64,000 nucleotides of DNA from Adenophora triphylla var. japonica (taxonomy: Eukaryota; Streptophyta; Magnoliopsida; Asterales; Campanulaceae), in NCBI GenBank assembly GCA_022495995.1, contig JAFEMH010002079.1, positions 248,001-312,000 of the forward strand, written 5' to 3'. Of this stretch, positions 52,199 through 63,461 are shown piece after piece. Made by a program: the position numbers and the translations under genes. The number at the start of each line of letters is the position of its first letter. Within the stretch, counting starts at the first letter, position 1. The notes below the pieces were generated by a model. That model ran no database searches. It saw nothing but the letters and a program-made list of their open reading frames with translations, and had not been told where the DNA came from.

Positions 52199-53981
52199 GT
52201 AAGTGCTCCAATTTGAGCTTGTTAGTATTTTCGTTAGAAAATTAACGAAAGTTATAACATTCCTAACAATTACTAACATTTCCTAACAATTCTAACATTT
52301 CTAACAAAGTGAGGGCAAAATGGGCATTGTTATTTAAGGATAAACCAAGGAAAAGAATCAAAAAAGTGAAAGAAATGGTCAAAAACCAAAAATAGAAATG
52401 GCTGGAACATAATCTGGCTGTTTAATTTGAATTTTAAAAAAGATTATTCCTTGTGTCCAAAGCCTGGAGCAGCATTTAATGAACAGTGCACGCGACTGAT
52501 CCTATCCGCACGGATGACTTTGTATTTTTCAGAGGGCTATAAATTGAGCCCTCCAGTCACAAAAATAAAAAGGGACCAAGAACACAACTCACAGCATTTT
52601 GGCGAAAATACTTGAGAAAACAGTGAGAATTCTCTAAGAATTGTCACCTTTTTCTCTTGAATCTTCCCAAATTTCACTCACTCAAATCAAACCCAAACAC
52701 TCTTGCATTCAAGCCTCAAACACTCATATATTCAAGCCAAAGCCCCAAAATACAAGAAGATAGGTATAACCTCCCTCTTCTTACCCTAAATCTCTCATCC
52801 ATGCATGCATTTTCAAACTACAAAATGTAGTTCATTCTTCTTCTTATCTTAGATCCAAGAAGATCACCATGAAAGTTCATCTCCATGGATGATCTTCTAC
52901 AAGGATCAACATTTTCTTCAAAGTGTTCTTACTTTTCTCCAAAGAAAACACATTTTCAAAACCCTAAAAACCATTTTCAAGCACCAAATCTTGATTTCAA
53001 AGGATAAAATTCCCATTCCCAAGCAAATGAAGTGCTTAGTTCTAATGTACCCCAAAGATGGTTTGGTATAGTTGATTCACCACTAAAATGTCAAGTGATC
53101 ACTAACCAAAACCTAGGGAAATGGGGACAAGCATGGATGCAAAAAAACCCCTTTAAAATCATATTTTCTTTCTTGAGAAGTTGCTGTCCAGTAGCAATTT
53201 TTTAAGACCCCAGTCCATTGTCTTAATTTTTGGACACAGATAAACTTGGAATTTGGTGTTGACTGCAAAACACATTTTGTAGTCAACATCCAGAGCTTTC
53301 CAGAAATATTTTACTTTATTTTTTGGGTGAGTAAAACTCCTCTTTTTAAATTTTCTTTTAGAGGCCAGTTCATCAGCTTTTGGGAATCCAGATCTCATAT
53401 CTGAGATTTCCAGAAGGTTTTGACCCCTCAAATCTCCTCCAAAATGGAAAATTCCTTCGCAAAAATCTTATTTAAGGTGTCTGGAACAACTTTCATTCTC
53501 TGAGTTTATCCAGATTATGAAGTTTTAAGGCCCTTGAATCCATTTCAAAATCAAAGGTCCACTGCCTTTTTCATTCTGGCAGAAGTGATTCTCAACTTCA
53601 AAATGTCTTTTGAGTACCAAATCTCAATCCAAAAATCTTCCAAAAAATCATGGGATCAGTTTAAAGTCTTAAAAAGACATCCCAATTTTTACTTTCCTCA
53701 GTTTCGAATTATTTTGGCCAAAACACACACACACACACAAATGATTTTCAGCTTGAAAGACTCGTTTTACGAGGCATTCCGGGTGCACACTAACGTCCTT
53801 CCCGGCGTGTAACATGACCTCCGAACCCAAATCTCTAATCTCGGGCATTTTTCAAAGTTTTGGACCTTAAAACAAAAATGGCGTGGCGACTCCGTTCTTT
53901 TTCCGGGTTTTATTTGGTTTTTCAAAAGAAACGCAAAAATCGAATTTTTTCCCGAAAAATTTTAGGTGGCACATCATCACA
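52199..53981 (+). repeat. 3' LTR of element A
   Basis: 1783 bp, the partner of 35029-36810. TATA box at 52538-52545. The sequence after it (cctagcagtaa) belongs to no element in the window. Confidence 0.92.
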
Positions 53982-54981
53982 CCTAGCAGTAATACCCCAC
54001 CGTTAGATTTTTTCATTCGTTCCACACTAGTACACTACTAGTCAACTATTTTTTTTTTTTTTGATTATTGCATACTGAGAGTACCACTTTTAAAAATTAA
54101 GCTTTACAAAATTTGTTTTTTTATTTCCCTTCAAATTTCTCTTGGCGTTCAAGATATGTAATTTTACTATGCACATTACAGATTTTTTTTTTTAAATATA
54201 AATTGTATAAAATGATAATGTAGTATTACAATACTAGAAAGTTATTTTTTTGAATGTTCACTCTATACAAAAAAAAAAATGTCCAATTTAAGATTTTTAG
54301 TCTGTTATATTTCATAAATGGAAATTATAATATTGTTTTAAATAATTTTATCTTCATAAAATTAAGATAATAATTTTTTTTTTAAATATGTAAAAAAAAC
54401 AAAAAAATCAACAGTTATTTTGAATTTGATTATTCTAATTTTTGGGAAAAAAATATTTTAAAAAAATTATAACATGGTGTAATAAATATTGGGTGGGAAA
54501 GAAGAGAAGAGAGCACAAGAATCATGACAGAAGGAATCAAAATCAGTAGTGCACAAATTCCCACCACCCATAATTGATCACATTTATTTAGAAAATATTG
54601 TGTAAATAGAATTTTGATTGTGCAAATAGAAATACCCTTCTGGATTTTGTTAAAAGAGTTTTTTCGTATTCTCTTTTTGTTTAACTGATGATGAACTTTG
54701 TCTGTCTCATTCTAGTATTGAAAATTTGAAAGGTTGTTGGAAAGTCCGATGATTGGAGAACTATGTAGCATCACATGTTACTTTGTTTAGATTGCGATCA
54801 GGAACTTTTGTGTAGTCGAAAATTTGCTTTGTTTGATTATTTGTTTTAATTATTATGGCTTGATCAAGCCTTGAGCTACAAACTTTCAAACAGGTGATCC
54901 TATATCTTTTGCAGTAGAATCAATGAAAACAAAGGTCTCCATCTGCTACTGAAAGAAAGAGGAAGTTGAATAGAGTTATGG
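53982..54981. other. AT-rich intergenic sequence
   Basis: No gene or known repeat seen. A small inverted repeat, GGGTGGGAA and TTCCCACCACCC, lies at 54492-54578. Confidence 0.5.
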
Positions 54982-55697
54982 TTTTAACCATCCATGTTTT
55001 TTTTTAAGTAATTTTAGTCATTGTACTCAAAATACACCTTCACTATGCCCAAATTTCCTAACTATATCCAAAATCGTTAACGAAAAGTTAACTTAATCTA
55101 ACATAAGTTAATGGAAGTTTAAGAAAGTTAACGAAAGTAAACAACTGCCATCATCACCTCATCCCTCCCTCTCCCACCCCTCTCTCTCTCTCTTCAAACC
55201 CACCACCACACCCCCTCTCTTTGAATCCGCCACCAACAACCCAAACCCCACCACCATTCTCGTTCACCTTCAAAACCATCCCCATCTCACGCACCAAAAT
55301 AATTACGCCCTCCTAAATGAATGTAGAAAAAAAAAATCAAATTTGCTTTTGATTAAGAGCAAATTTCAATTTTTTTTTTTGTTGGGGATAGAGAGATTAT
55401 AATAATTGGTTAAACGTTTTGTCAAAGGATGGTAGGATGGATGGTTGGAGATGAGAGGGAATTTTGGTGGACACATTGGAATTTGTTGGTGGAGATGGGA
55501 GAAAGGGGTGGGGGGAGGGAGGGAGGGAGGGATGAATCGAGAATGACAGTTATTTACTTTTATTTTTCATTATCTTTCTTTAGGTTTCATTAACTTTCGT
55601 TAACTATTTTTGATATCGTTAGGAGGTCTGGGAAAAGTAAATGCATACTTTTGAGTAAGAAGATTAAAACTATTACAAATACATGGATAGTTAAAAT
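54982..55697. mobile_element. Non-autonomous inverted-repeat DNA element (MITE-like)
   Basis: The left end GTTTTAACCATCCATG and the right end CATGGATAGTTAAAAT are inverted copies. The similarity runs about 150 bp inwards (TAACGATATC/AATCGTTAACGAAAGTTAAC on either side). The centre is Pro/His-codon-like CCACC-rich sequence and a GGGAGG run. No transposase. The exact ends and target duplication are uncertain. Confidence 0.65.
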
Positions 55698-55980
55698 TGA
55701 AGAATGCCAAACATTGAGACAATCTGCCATGCAAAATTTAACTACATAACAACAAAATTCATTGCAATTGCAGCAAATCGGTTTTGAAATACACCCCGAT
55801 CTTTGTCAACTAAACACCAGCTAAACAAACAAGCCAAACTAACTGAAAAATGCACACGTTTCAACTCAAAAGAAGGTGGGAAAACAAAAGAATCTATAGC
55901 GACTCGAGAAAGTAAACACAAGCATCAGTTACAACTCAAAAATAAAAATAAAAATAAGTCGGCACGGAGAATTTAAGAAA

Positions 55981-57632
55981 CTAGTCACTTGAAGAACCAT
56001 CGTCATCATCTTCATGTTGTGTAACAACTTTCTCTATAAACCTCTTCCTCACTCCTTCAAGGACAGCTTCTCTCGAGGCATCTCCACTGTGTCCGTCATT
56101 AAGTACAGGATCGGACTGGCAGAGAACTAACGCAACACCTGTATATACAGAAAATGCATAGAATCAAGGAATAAGCCAGTATCCGTGTCCAGAAGAATTA
56201 TACTAGGGCGAAAAGATAGGGCAAAACAATTTAAAGTGGTTGCACAACTATACTAAAAAAGAAAGAATATTTTTTTTTAAACTATGGCACTCGAACCAAG
56301 ACCAAAAAGTTAGTAATCATGCTTTTTAACCCCACTGAACTAGGTAAGTTACTTGTTTAATGGGAGCACTCTCTGTATATATATTTTTAAAATATTTTTT
56401 CTATTAAATGTGAGAAATTATTGGGTGCACCTCCATCCATCATGGCAAAGGTAGATCCGCCCCTGGCACAGGGTGCCTTAGCATCCACCTTAGAGACTTA
56501 ATTTATAGTAAAAATGTATATTGGAATACAGTATTTTCTCAAGTTTACCGGCCCAACAAGGGATCTCTAGCAATAAAAACAAGTGCAGGCAAGAACTTAA
56601 CTATAGATGCGGCAATGAAGCAGAAAATAAAAGCAAAGATGCCAGACAAATATAGGGGGCGATATCTACAAGTTACAACCACTGAATGACACTCTATATA
56701 TTTCAAGTAAACTACAGACAGTGGCAAAGCCAAAATTTTGGTCCAAGGGGGTCAGAATTATAACACTGTTATTGTCCTCTAGAAAAGGGGGTCAAAATTC
56801 TGTGGCTTCACTACTGACTACAGGGAAGTGTTTGAGGAGCATTTTCTTGGTTTTGAGCCGAGGGTGTAAAAAAAAATCTTGAAAGTAATTAGAAGAGTGA
56901 AAGTAAATTGTGGTCCAAATACGTCAAAATAAGAACTTTGCCAGTTATCTCAATAGTGACGTGCAAACATAAAAGTAGAGGTAGTAAGAAAGATAGAATA
57001 AGCTTTTGATAAGAACTAATAAGAAGTTATACCTTCCGGAGTATACCTACGACCAAAAGTTTGTGAACCCACATAGTTCGCCTTGACCGCACCATTATTG
57101 TAGATCAACAAAGTTGGAAGATTACGGTCTGGATAGTTCGGAATGCATTCAGTTGATATTATCTTAACAAATTTAGTTGCTGAGTACATTGTTGCCAGTT
57201 CCTCCAAACACTCCAAGAGCAGTCCACATTCTGGGAAACTACACGAAAACACATCATAAATCATAAACACGTATACATATACGCCTCTATTTACCACAAT
57301 ACAACAACAACATTACCCCAATAATGAAGTCAGTAATATCAAAATTCTACAACCTAGATTCAAAATTATAATTTACTTACCCGTCCTTGTACAATAGCAC
57401 AACAACCCAAACATCTGATGGAGCTTGCGAAACCTCTCGGACAAAATCTGATCCAGATATCTGCATCACTGATCCAAACCTTGCAATCTTGACTGTCTCT
57501 CTCATTTCTGCTAATCTCTTCTTCCTTTTCACATTCACCAATAACAATCAAACAGAAGGAAAATTAATGATGAACATAATAAAGAACAATAGCTTTTGGC
57601 TGAAAGTCCATGTTAGGTATTCATCAAAAGAA

Positions 57633-57677
<45 letters not shown>

Positions 57678-59631
57678 TCAAAAGAAAAACAAATAAAACA
57701 CTGGAGACCAGATATAGATGATTGCATCTACTCTAATCATCACCGTGATGAAATTTTAGAGAGTTTTTGAAGATAAAGAAAATCAGGATAAGATGGCAGC
57801 CATGGTTAATTTTTTTCTGATCTGAACCATTCAATTTCCAATCACCCTATTGGGAACAACTATTCAGGATTTGGGCCGGGTAGGACCACAATGGCAGTAA
57901 AACTTGCCAAATCAAATTTTGATGCAGTTGCATTGCCAATTCATTCAAATATTTGTTTTGCATTCAAACCATTCTGGGACGAGTTGAAGAGGTATTCCTA
58001 ATACTTTCACAGATAAGACTGCCTGATAAGTTCGTCTCTTTCCTTCCCCTCATAGCACAAGCAACTAAGAAAGCTATTGCCATAGTTGTAACTGTAAACA
58101 ATGCCACAGAGAAAAAGTTTTTTCTTCACCCATGATGAATCATAGGATATAGTTCAGCAGCTCATTATAATCAGTATCCAACTAGCTTGACTTCATTGGG
58201 GAAGCGGCTAGTTCTTAGATTAGACTAACCAGAAGGAGATAAGAATGTGTTCATTTGGTCCATAGTTCATCAAATGGAAAATCTATTATGTATATCTATT
58301 AAACGTAATTGCTCGCTTGGCCAGACCAAAAAAAGGCATGGGAGTGTGGGAGTCTTCAGTGTAGCACCAGACCAGCTGATTGAGGCAAAAGATCAAAGCT
58401 TTCCCACATGCAGAAAGCAAGGTTTTCTAAGAGCCACACTGAAAAACATTCTTGCCATCTTCAACAAGCCTCAGATGAACTACTTATCTTTATGACCTTT
58501 GTTACAACGAAATACTTCAAATATTGAGCTAGAAATACCTCGGAGCTATTACAATTTAACTTTCTCAATGAAAGTTTTCTGTGCTTTCTCTGTTCACAAG
58601 GTTCAAATAACTTGGAGAGCTATAATTAATTTGTTTCCTAAACCATCATTTTGTGCAAGTCTTACTAAAAGCAATTATCACTGCATCTCTAAACTTTTGC
58701 AAACTTCTTCTTCCCTCAAGACATTCACCACCAACAGCTCAAAACAAGTAAAACCAATCACTAATAAACAACAACAACAAATCCTTGCCCCAAAATGAAA
58801 TGGGGTCAGCTAGGTTTAGCTCAATTCCTATGCTAGGTTTTCACTAATAACAATTGCTCTTAAGTACAAGTAGTTCATTTCATCCACTTTCTAGTTTCTA
58901 CTAGCTTTCTGACTGAGATCCCCTCCGGCCTAAGCTTCTTTTTTTTTTTTCCGACTGAGATCCCCTCCGGCCTCCGCTTCTTTTTTTTTTCATTTTCCAT
59001 TAGTGCATCATTGGATTGTCTCAAGTTCTACTTATGTATCAATCAGCAAATAGTACATCTAACTATATTAAGTAAGAAAGTTCACTACTTTTTCTTCAAT
59101 TTCTCTTTATCCATAGTTGCATAGTCTTCACACGTCGGTCTTGCTTATATTCAGTCATCAAATAGTGCATTGAACAAAATTGAGTAAAACAGTAACATAG
59201 ACTAGCCAAGTCCATGTCAAATCCCAATCCAAAAAATTATCATAATTACTTGTTCATCACATGTCTCGAAGGCATATATTATCCTTTTTTCCATTGAAAT
59301 TATTACGAAACGAATCAATTACTCACAGTTTCTTCTGTGCAGCTAAATAAATGTAATTTGGGGAAATTGATGTGAGAAGACATATATACCTGTATTCTTC
59401 TAGGAACCGATCATCGTCGAAATCATCTTCAAGATCTTCGAGTTCATCTTCGGTCTTGCGATCGATCCAAAATTTGTCTTTGGGGAGGGAATCTTCATCT
59501 TGCGCGGGAGTGAAAGCAGGGGGCTTGAACGCCGGGGGTTTTGGGGGCAAATTTCCGAGCTTTCTTTGAATATCGTCCCACTGTGTAGAAGCTCCTTCCA
59601 AGTCTTTGTACACAAAATGGTAATTCGCCAT
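55981..59631 (-). CDS. PDCL3-like: PDCL3/VIAF-like phosducin-family protein, four exons, 249 residues
   Basis: Exons on the minus strand: 59631-59390, 57524-57381, 57238-57033, 56138-55981 (TAG). All introns are GT-AG and phases match. The N-terminus has STQWDDIQRKLGNLPPKPPA, as in PDCL3/VIAF proteins, then a Pro-rich stretch and an acidic helix (EDELEDLEDDFDDDRFLEEY). Exon 2 gives KKRLAEMRETVKIARFG and ISGSDFVREVSQAP, opening a thioredoxin-like fold without a CxxC pair. Exon 3 gives FVKIISTECIPNYPDRNLPT. The tail is acidic (EDDDDGSSSD). Family members are cytosolic co-chaperones of the CCT chaperonin, helping tubulin and actin folding; that role here is by homology. All key blocks are intact, so it is probably functional. 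Introns contain a SINE fragment and other repeat debris. Confidence 0.92.
56712..56822. mobile_element. Small inverted-repeat remnant in intron 3
   Basis: CAGTGGCAAAGCCAAAATTT on the left faces AAATTCTGTGGCTTCACTAC on the right, with GGGGGTCA next to each. Such GTGGC.AAGCC ends with AAGGGGGTCA are common in plant transposon debris. Upstream at about 56400-56475, GGTAGATCCGCCCCTGGC looks like more of the same. Confidence 0.4.
57634..57670. repeat. (AT)n microsatellite downstream of intron 1 start region
   Basis: About 17 AT pairs followed by ACACAC, inside intron 1 of the PDCL3-like gene. Confidence 0.95.
58762..58850 (-). mobile_element. Au-type SINE 3' fragment in intron 1
   Basis: Plus strand reads CAACAACAACAAATCCTTGC, then CCCAAAATGAAATGGGGTCA and GCTAGG. 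The reverse complement matches my recollection of the conserved 3' end of plant Au SINEs (a GGGACTAAGG-type block and a TTGTTG tail). Only the 3' part is recognisable. Confidence 0.5.
58909..58990. repeat. 40-bp tandem duplication in intron 1
   Basis: CGACTGAGATCCCCTCCGGC occurs twice (near 58912 and 58952), each copy followed by a short GC-rich linker and a T tract. Confidence 0.7.
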
Positions 59632-59639
59632 TGTTGATT

Positions 59640-59642
<3 letters not shown>

Positions 59643-59671
<29 letters not shown>
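59643..59671 (-). repeat. (GA)n run in the 5' UTR of the PDCL3-like gene
   Basis: About 14 CT pairs on the plus strand, 12 bp upstream of the start codon. Such GA runs are common in plant 5' UTRs. Confidence 0.85.
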
Positions 59672-59677
<6 letters not shown>

Positions 59678-59723
59678 AGTTCTGGAGCTTTATGCAAAGA
59701 GAATGGGCAAACAACCAATATAT

Positions 59724-60761
59724 GCAATGTACTTTAGCAAACTATATCAAATAATGGAATGTACTACTTAGTATCTAAAAAAGACAACGTACTTTCTGAG
59801 TTACTTTCAAATAATGCAACATTTTGATTTTATAATTAACGGGGTTAAAATAATAAACGGAATTATGACATGGCATCTGAGTTGGCCAATTGAGTTAAAT
59901 CAATCATCTAACAGAGATTTGCCCAAACAAGCTAAGCCAAGGATTTTGAAAGAAAATATGTTTCTTTCCAGATCTAAGTACCTACTGCTAAAGAAGATTT
60001 GCCTCAGTCGTACTAATAGATCGATTCGAACTTTTAGTTTCCCTCTGACCGCTGATAGATCTTCAGCACTGAAGAATCGTTATAGTAGAAAAGTAATAGG
60101 TAATATATAGGTCAATCTGATCTTGCGATACAGAGACCTAGATAGTATCTCCAGATTTCTAGACATAAACCCTAATTTAGGGAAAATTCAAAAACAAAAT
60201 GATTTTCCCGGCCAAAAAATTCGAACCGAAAATTTCAAAACCAAAAATTCTTCACAATCAAATAAAACCCCAAATTTCTAGACATAAAACCCCAAAAATT
60301 CGAACCAAAACCCTAAATGTATTGAACAAACCTGCTACACTAATTTGATGAGTTGCGAACCTTCAATATGATTTTGATTTTCCCGGCCGGTGCTTCAATT
60401 GATTGTGAAGAACCCTAAACACTCACCTTCGCCAGTATTTTCCCGGCCGGTGCTTCAAGATGATTTTTAGTTTTAGTTTTCTTTCTTGCGTCGTTCTGTA
60501 TTTACTCCCCCGGCGCTTCAATTGATTTCCAGGCCGGTACTCTACCATTCACACTTTGCAACTCACGAGATTAATAATAGATTACCTGGTAGCTAATAGG
60601 TAAAAATTTCCGTAATACGTCGTTAAGTTTTGTTAACGCCATCCATTTTAAAAGTTGCATTATTTGATATAACTAAAAAAAAGTATATTTCATTTTTTAG
60701 ACACTAATAAGTATGTTTCATTATTTGATAGACAATGGTATAGTACGTTACCTTTAAAAGT
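59724..60761. mobile_element. 1-kb inverted-repeat element in the shared upstream region
   Basis: The left end (59724-59870) and the reverse complement of the right end (60600-60761) share TATCAAATAATG, a TAGTRTCTAAAAAA block and TCAAATAATGCAAC in the same order, about 150 bp in all. The centre has three copies of TTTTCCCGGCCGGTGCTTCA or close relatives (60371-60540) and no transposase. It sits exactly between the divergent PDCL3-like and PMD genes, so it may contribute promoter sequence to either. Confidence 0.7.
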
Positions 60762-60914
60762 CATTTTCTCCAAAGAGAATTGTTATATAAACCCGTAAAA
60801 TTGTTGAGTAAACCCGTAAAAGCTAAACCCATCCCAAACAAATTAAATAAACCCTCATTTTCCCTTTATACCCTTGTCTTTACCCACACCCACTCACCCA
60901 ATTAACTCTTCATT

Positions 60915-60915
<1 letters not shown>

Positions 60916-60987
<72 letters not shown>
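60916..60987. repeat. (CT)n microsatellite upstream of the PMD gene
   Basis: About 35 CT pairs, followed by GA-rich sequence to 61090. It probably lies in the promoter or 5' UTR of the PMD gene. Confidence 0.95.
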
Positions 60988-60989
<2 letters not shown>

Positions 60990-60999
60990 ACAATCAAGT

Positions 61000-61565
61000 C
61001 TTAGAGAGAGAAAGAGAGAAACCCACAAAAATTTTAGAGAGAGAAAGACATCGGATTGAGAGAGAAGAAAGAGAGAGAAGAAAAAAAAAGCAGAACCGAA
61101 GTAGAAGAAGAAGGACAACAACTGCCATTTTCAACACCATTCAAGATGTCAAACCTAGGAAAATTCGATAATTATTCTTTCCTTCGTTCTAAAATTACTT
61201 TAATTTTTTTTCAATTTGAGAGATTTTGATTTTGAAAGGATTCGAAAATCTGGGTTTTAGTGGTTCGGCCACTACTGGTCGATTTTTTAGATCTATTCGG
61301 CCAGATCCAATCGAAAATGCTCAAAAATTCGGTCACACCCGGTCGAACCTGCTTTAAATTTCGGCCATGACCAACCGAACCTTTCTCAAAAATTCAGTCA
61401 CACCCAGCAGAACATTGCTCAAAATTTCGGTCACACCTGACCGAACCTTGCTCAAAATTTCGATCACCCATGGCCGAACCTTGCTCAATGTGATGTTAGT
61501 GTTTGATTTTGATATGATATGATATAAAATTGCTATGAGTTTGATTTTTTGATGTTTTATTTGCA
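61000..61565 (+). other. Probable 5' region and intron of the PMD gene
   Basis: An ATG at 61146 starts a short frame (MSNLGKFDNYSF) that may be a first exon, but I cannot fix its donor. Five diverged copies of a TCGGTCACACCCGRYCGAAC unit lie at 61266-61485. The region ends in a TTTGCAG acceptor before 61566. Confidence 0.45.
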
Positions 61566-63451
61566 GTTAAGCAAATTTTCTCAAGAAAACGTCCAACTGC
61601 TTCCCTTAGGAAGCAACAAGAAGTGGCACGTCAAGTGCAATCTTCACAGAACCTTGATGCTGAGCCAGTTGAGGATGCAAATGTTGATCCTCGTCAGTCG
61701 GTCTACAATGAGGAATCTCATTATATGGAAACCTCACCTCAGATAGACCTTATTCCGGCTCAAAATTATAGTGACCCGGAATATAAACGGGAATATGAGC
61801 CGAAAAATGAGGATGATGAGGATGACTCCGAGGGAGGTGGGGATGAAACGTCTTATCCCGATGGCCAGATGTACAAAACATTACTCATTTTCTATGAAAC
61901 CCATATTGCTAAATCCATTTGGGAGGGTAAAGATGATAGAATCCTAAAATGTATTAATCATATAGGAAAATTGAAAAAATGGCAATTGGATTTGAATAAA
62001 GTATCAGAGCCGGTTCAAAATACTCTCCTTAATTTCGGTCTCTTGTGCTTAGTTAATGGAAATGGAGCGTATGACAATGTAGATAAAACGTTGGTTAACG
62101 CTTTTGTTGAGCGATGACATCCGGAAACTAATAGTTTTCATATGCCATTTGGGGAGATGACCATCACTTTAGAGGATATGTCTTGTCTTACACTGCTTTC
62201 GGTAGTAGGTGTACCCTTATTTGAGAGTCCCGCTTATTCTAGTCAGCCACCTCTTAATAAAGTCTGTGAGGTTTTGGGAGTGACAAAAAAAGTTGCTAAA
62301 GATGGAATTCCTGCCAAAGGGGCATTGGTCAATTTAGAATGGCTGAGATCGAAGTTCTCCCCTCATTTGTACTCCTCAGACCCCCGAAAAGCTGTCTGTG
62401 CTGCTAAGGCATATCTCTTATATTTATTGGGGTGCACAATTTTCTTTGATAAGACCGGGACATGTGTCAACTCGAGCTATCTAGATTTTTTGAGAGATGA
62501 TGGGGCAATTGGGAATTATGCTTGGGGAGCCAGAGCGTTAGCTTTTCTGTACCGGCAACTAGGAAAAGGATCTAGGTTTAACTGCCATCAGATTTCCGGG
62601 CACTTAACCTTGTTGGAGGCATGGGTTTATGAGAGGTTTCCTGCGTTTAGGAACGATTTCAACAACTCCTATCTACCCAATTTGTCGCTCACATTGAAGT
62701 GGCTACCACCTCGGGCTCAACCAGCGACAGTTGCCTCCGTGCAAGTAAAGAGGCAACATATTGACATTATTCAGGATACAGAAGTAAGTATTATTTTTGT
62801 AGTAATAATTCTCACATGTATTTTTGTTTTCTTAAATGAAACTATATTAATATTTTTATGTTTTTATTGTAGGTGATTTGGATGTCGTATGAAGGTATTC
62901 GCGCTCAATATCCTTTTTCTAGAGTCGCGCTATATCAAGGTGCCATAGTTGCCGGTAATGTTGTGGAACCACATCTTCCTGATCGGGTCTTGCGACAGTT
63001 TGGGTGCATGGAAACGATACCAAACCCTCCACTTGGACTTGGGATGGCGAGAGGAGATAAGAAGTCTTTAGTAGGGTAGATCATGTTTGCCCAGTCATTC
63101 TATTCCTAAAAGTCGAATTGCGTCGATAAACGCAAGTTCCGGGAATGTAGAGTGCCTCAAGAGGCTGCAGATGATTATCTGCAATGGTACTCTACATATT
63201 CACACCCTATTGTGCACCCCATTACTGAGCGGGCTCATGCTGTCAAGAGGACAACTGAAGTTGCTGCCCCTAATCCGTGGGATATGATTATGAATGTCCG
63301 GAACGTCATGATTCCTATTGCTGAGAGATGGACAGATGGAGATCACTCAGTTAGTGCACAGGAGGCTATGAACGTCATCTTTAGAGCACTGGCAGCAACT
63401 CAAATCCCAGCACGGACATCAACTTCTCAGGGTGGTAGAAGACTACAATAG
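61566..63451 (+). pseudogene. Plant mobile domain (PMD, MAIN/MAIL-like) gene, disrupted
   Basis: Exon from an AG acceptor at about 61566 to 62783, intron 62784-62872 (GTAAGT...TGTAG), then an exon from 62873. The N-terminus is acidic and low complexity (EDDEDDSEGGGDE). The PMD follows: SFHMPFGEMTITLEDMSCL, YNYAWGARALAFLYRQL-type block (GNYAWGARALAFLYRQLG near 62511-62565), HLTLLEAWVYERFP and VIWMSYEGIRAQYPFSRVAL. An in-frame TGA at 62115-62117 sits where PMD proteins normally have Trp (R-W-x-x-x-T). After 63077 two stops and a frame change precede the C-terminal part (QEAADDYLQWYSTYSHPIV, to TAG 63451). MAIN/MAIL proteins act with a PP7-type phosphatase in silencing; many other PMDs belong to transposons. 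This copy is probably a pseudogene. Confidence 0.8.
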
Positions 63452-63461
63452 ATTTGTAGTT

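Larger units (their letters stand above)
35029..53981 (+). mobile_element. Element A: Tat-type Ty3/gypsy retrotransposon with pol and antisense genes
   Basis: 18,953 bp with paired LTRs (35029-36810 and 52199-53981), primer-binding site, leader, short gag, protease, RT, gRNH, aRNH and integrase on the plus strand. An antisense segment (45.1-49.8 kb) with two gene remnants, two minisatellites, hairpin modules and a polypurine tract follow. RT-gRNH-aRNH order and extra ORFs are hallmarks of the Tat lineage. All pol domains have frameshifts. No target duplication is visible: ctcgc precedes and cctag follows, which suggests rearrangement of one flank. Confidence 0.9.

Noticed and set aside
60894..61121. 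Arg/Glu repeat ORF on the minus strand
   Set aside because: Translation of the CT microsatellite.
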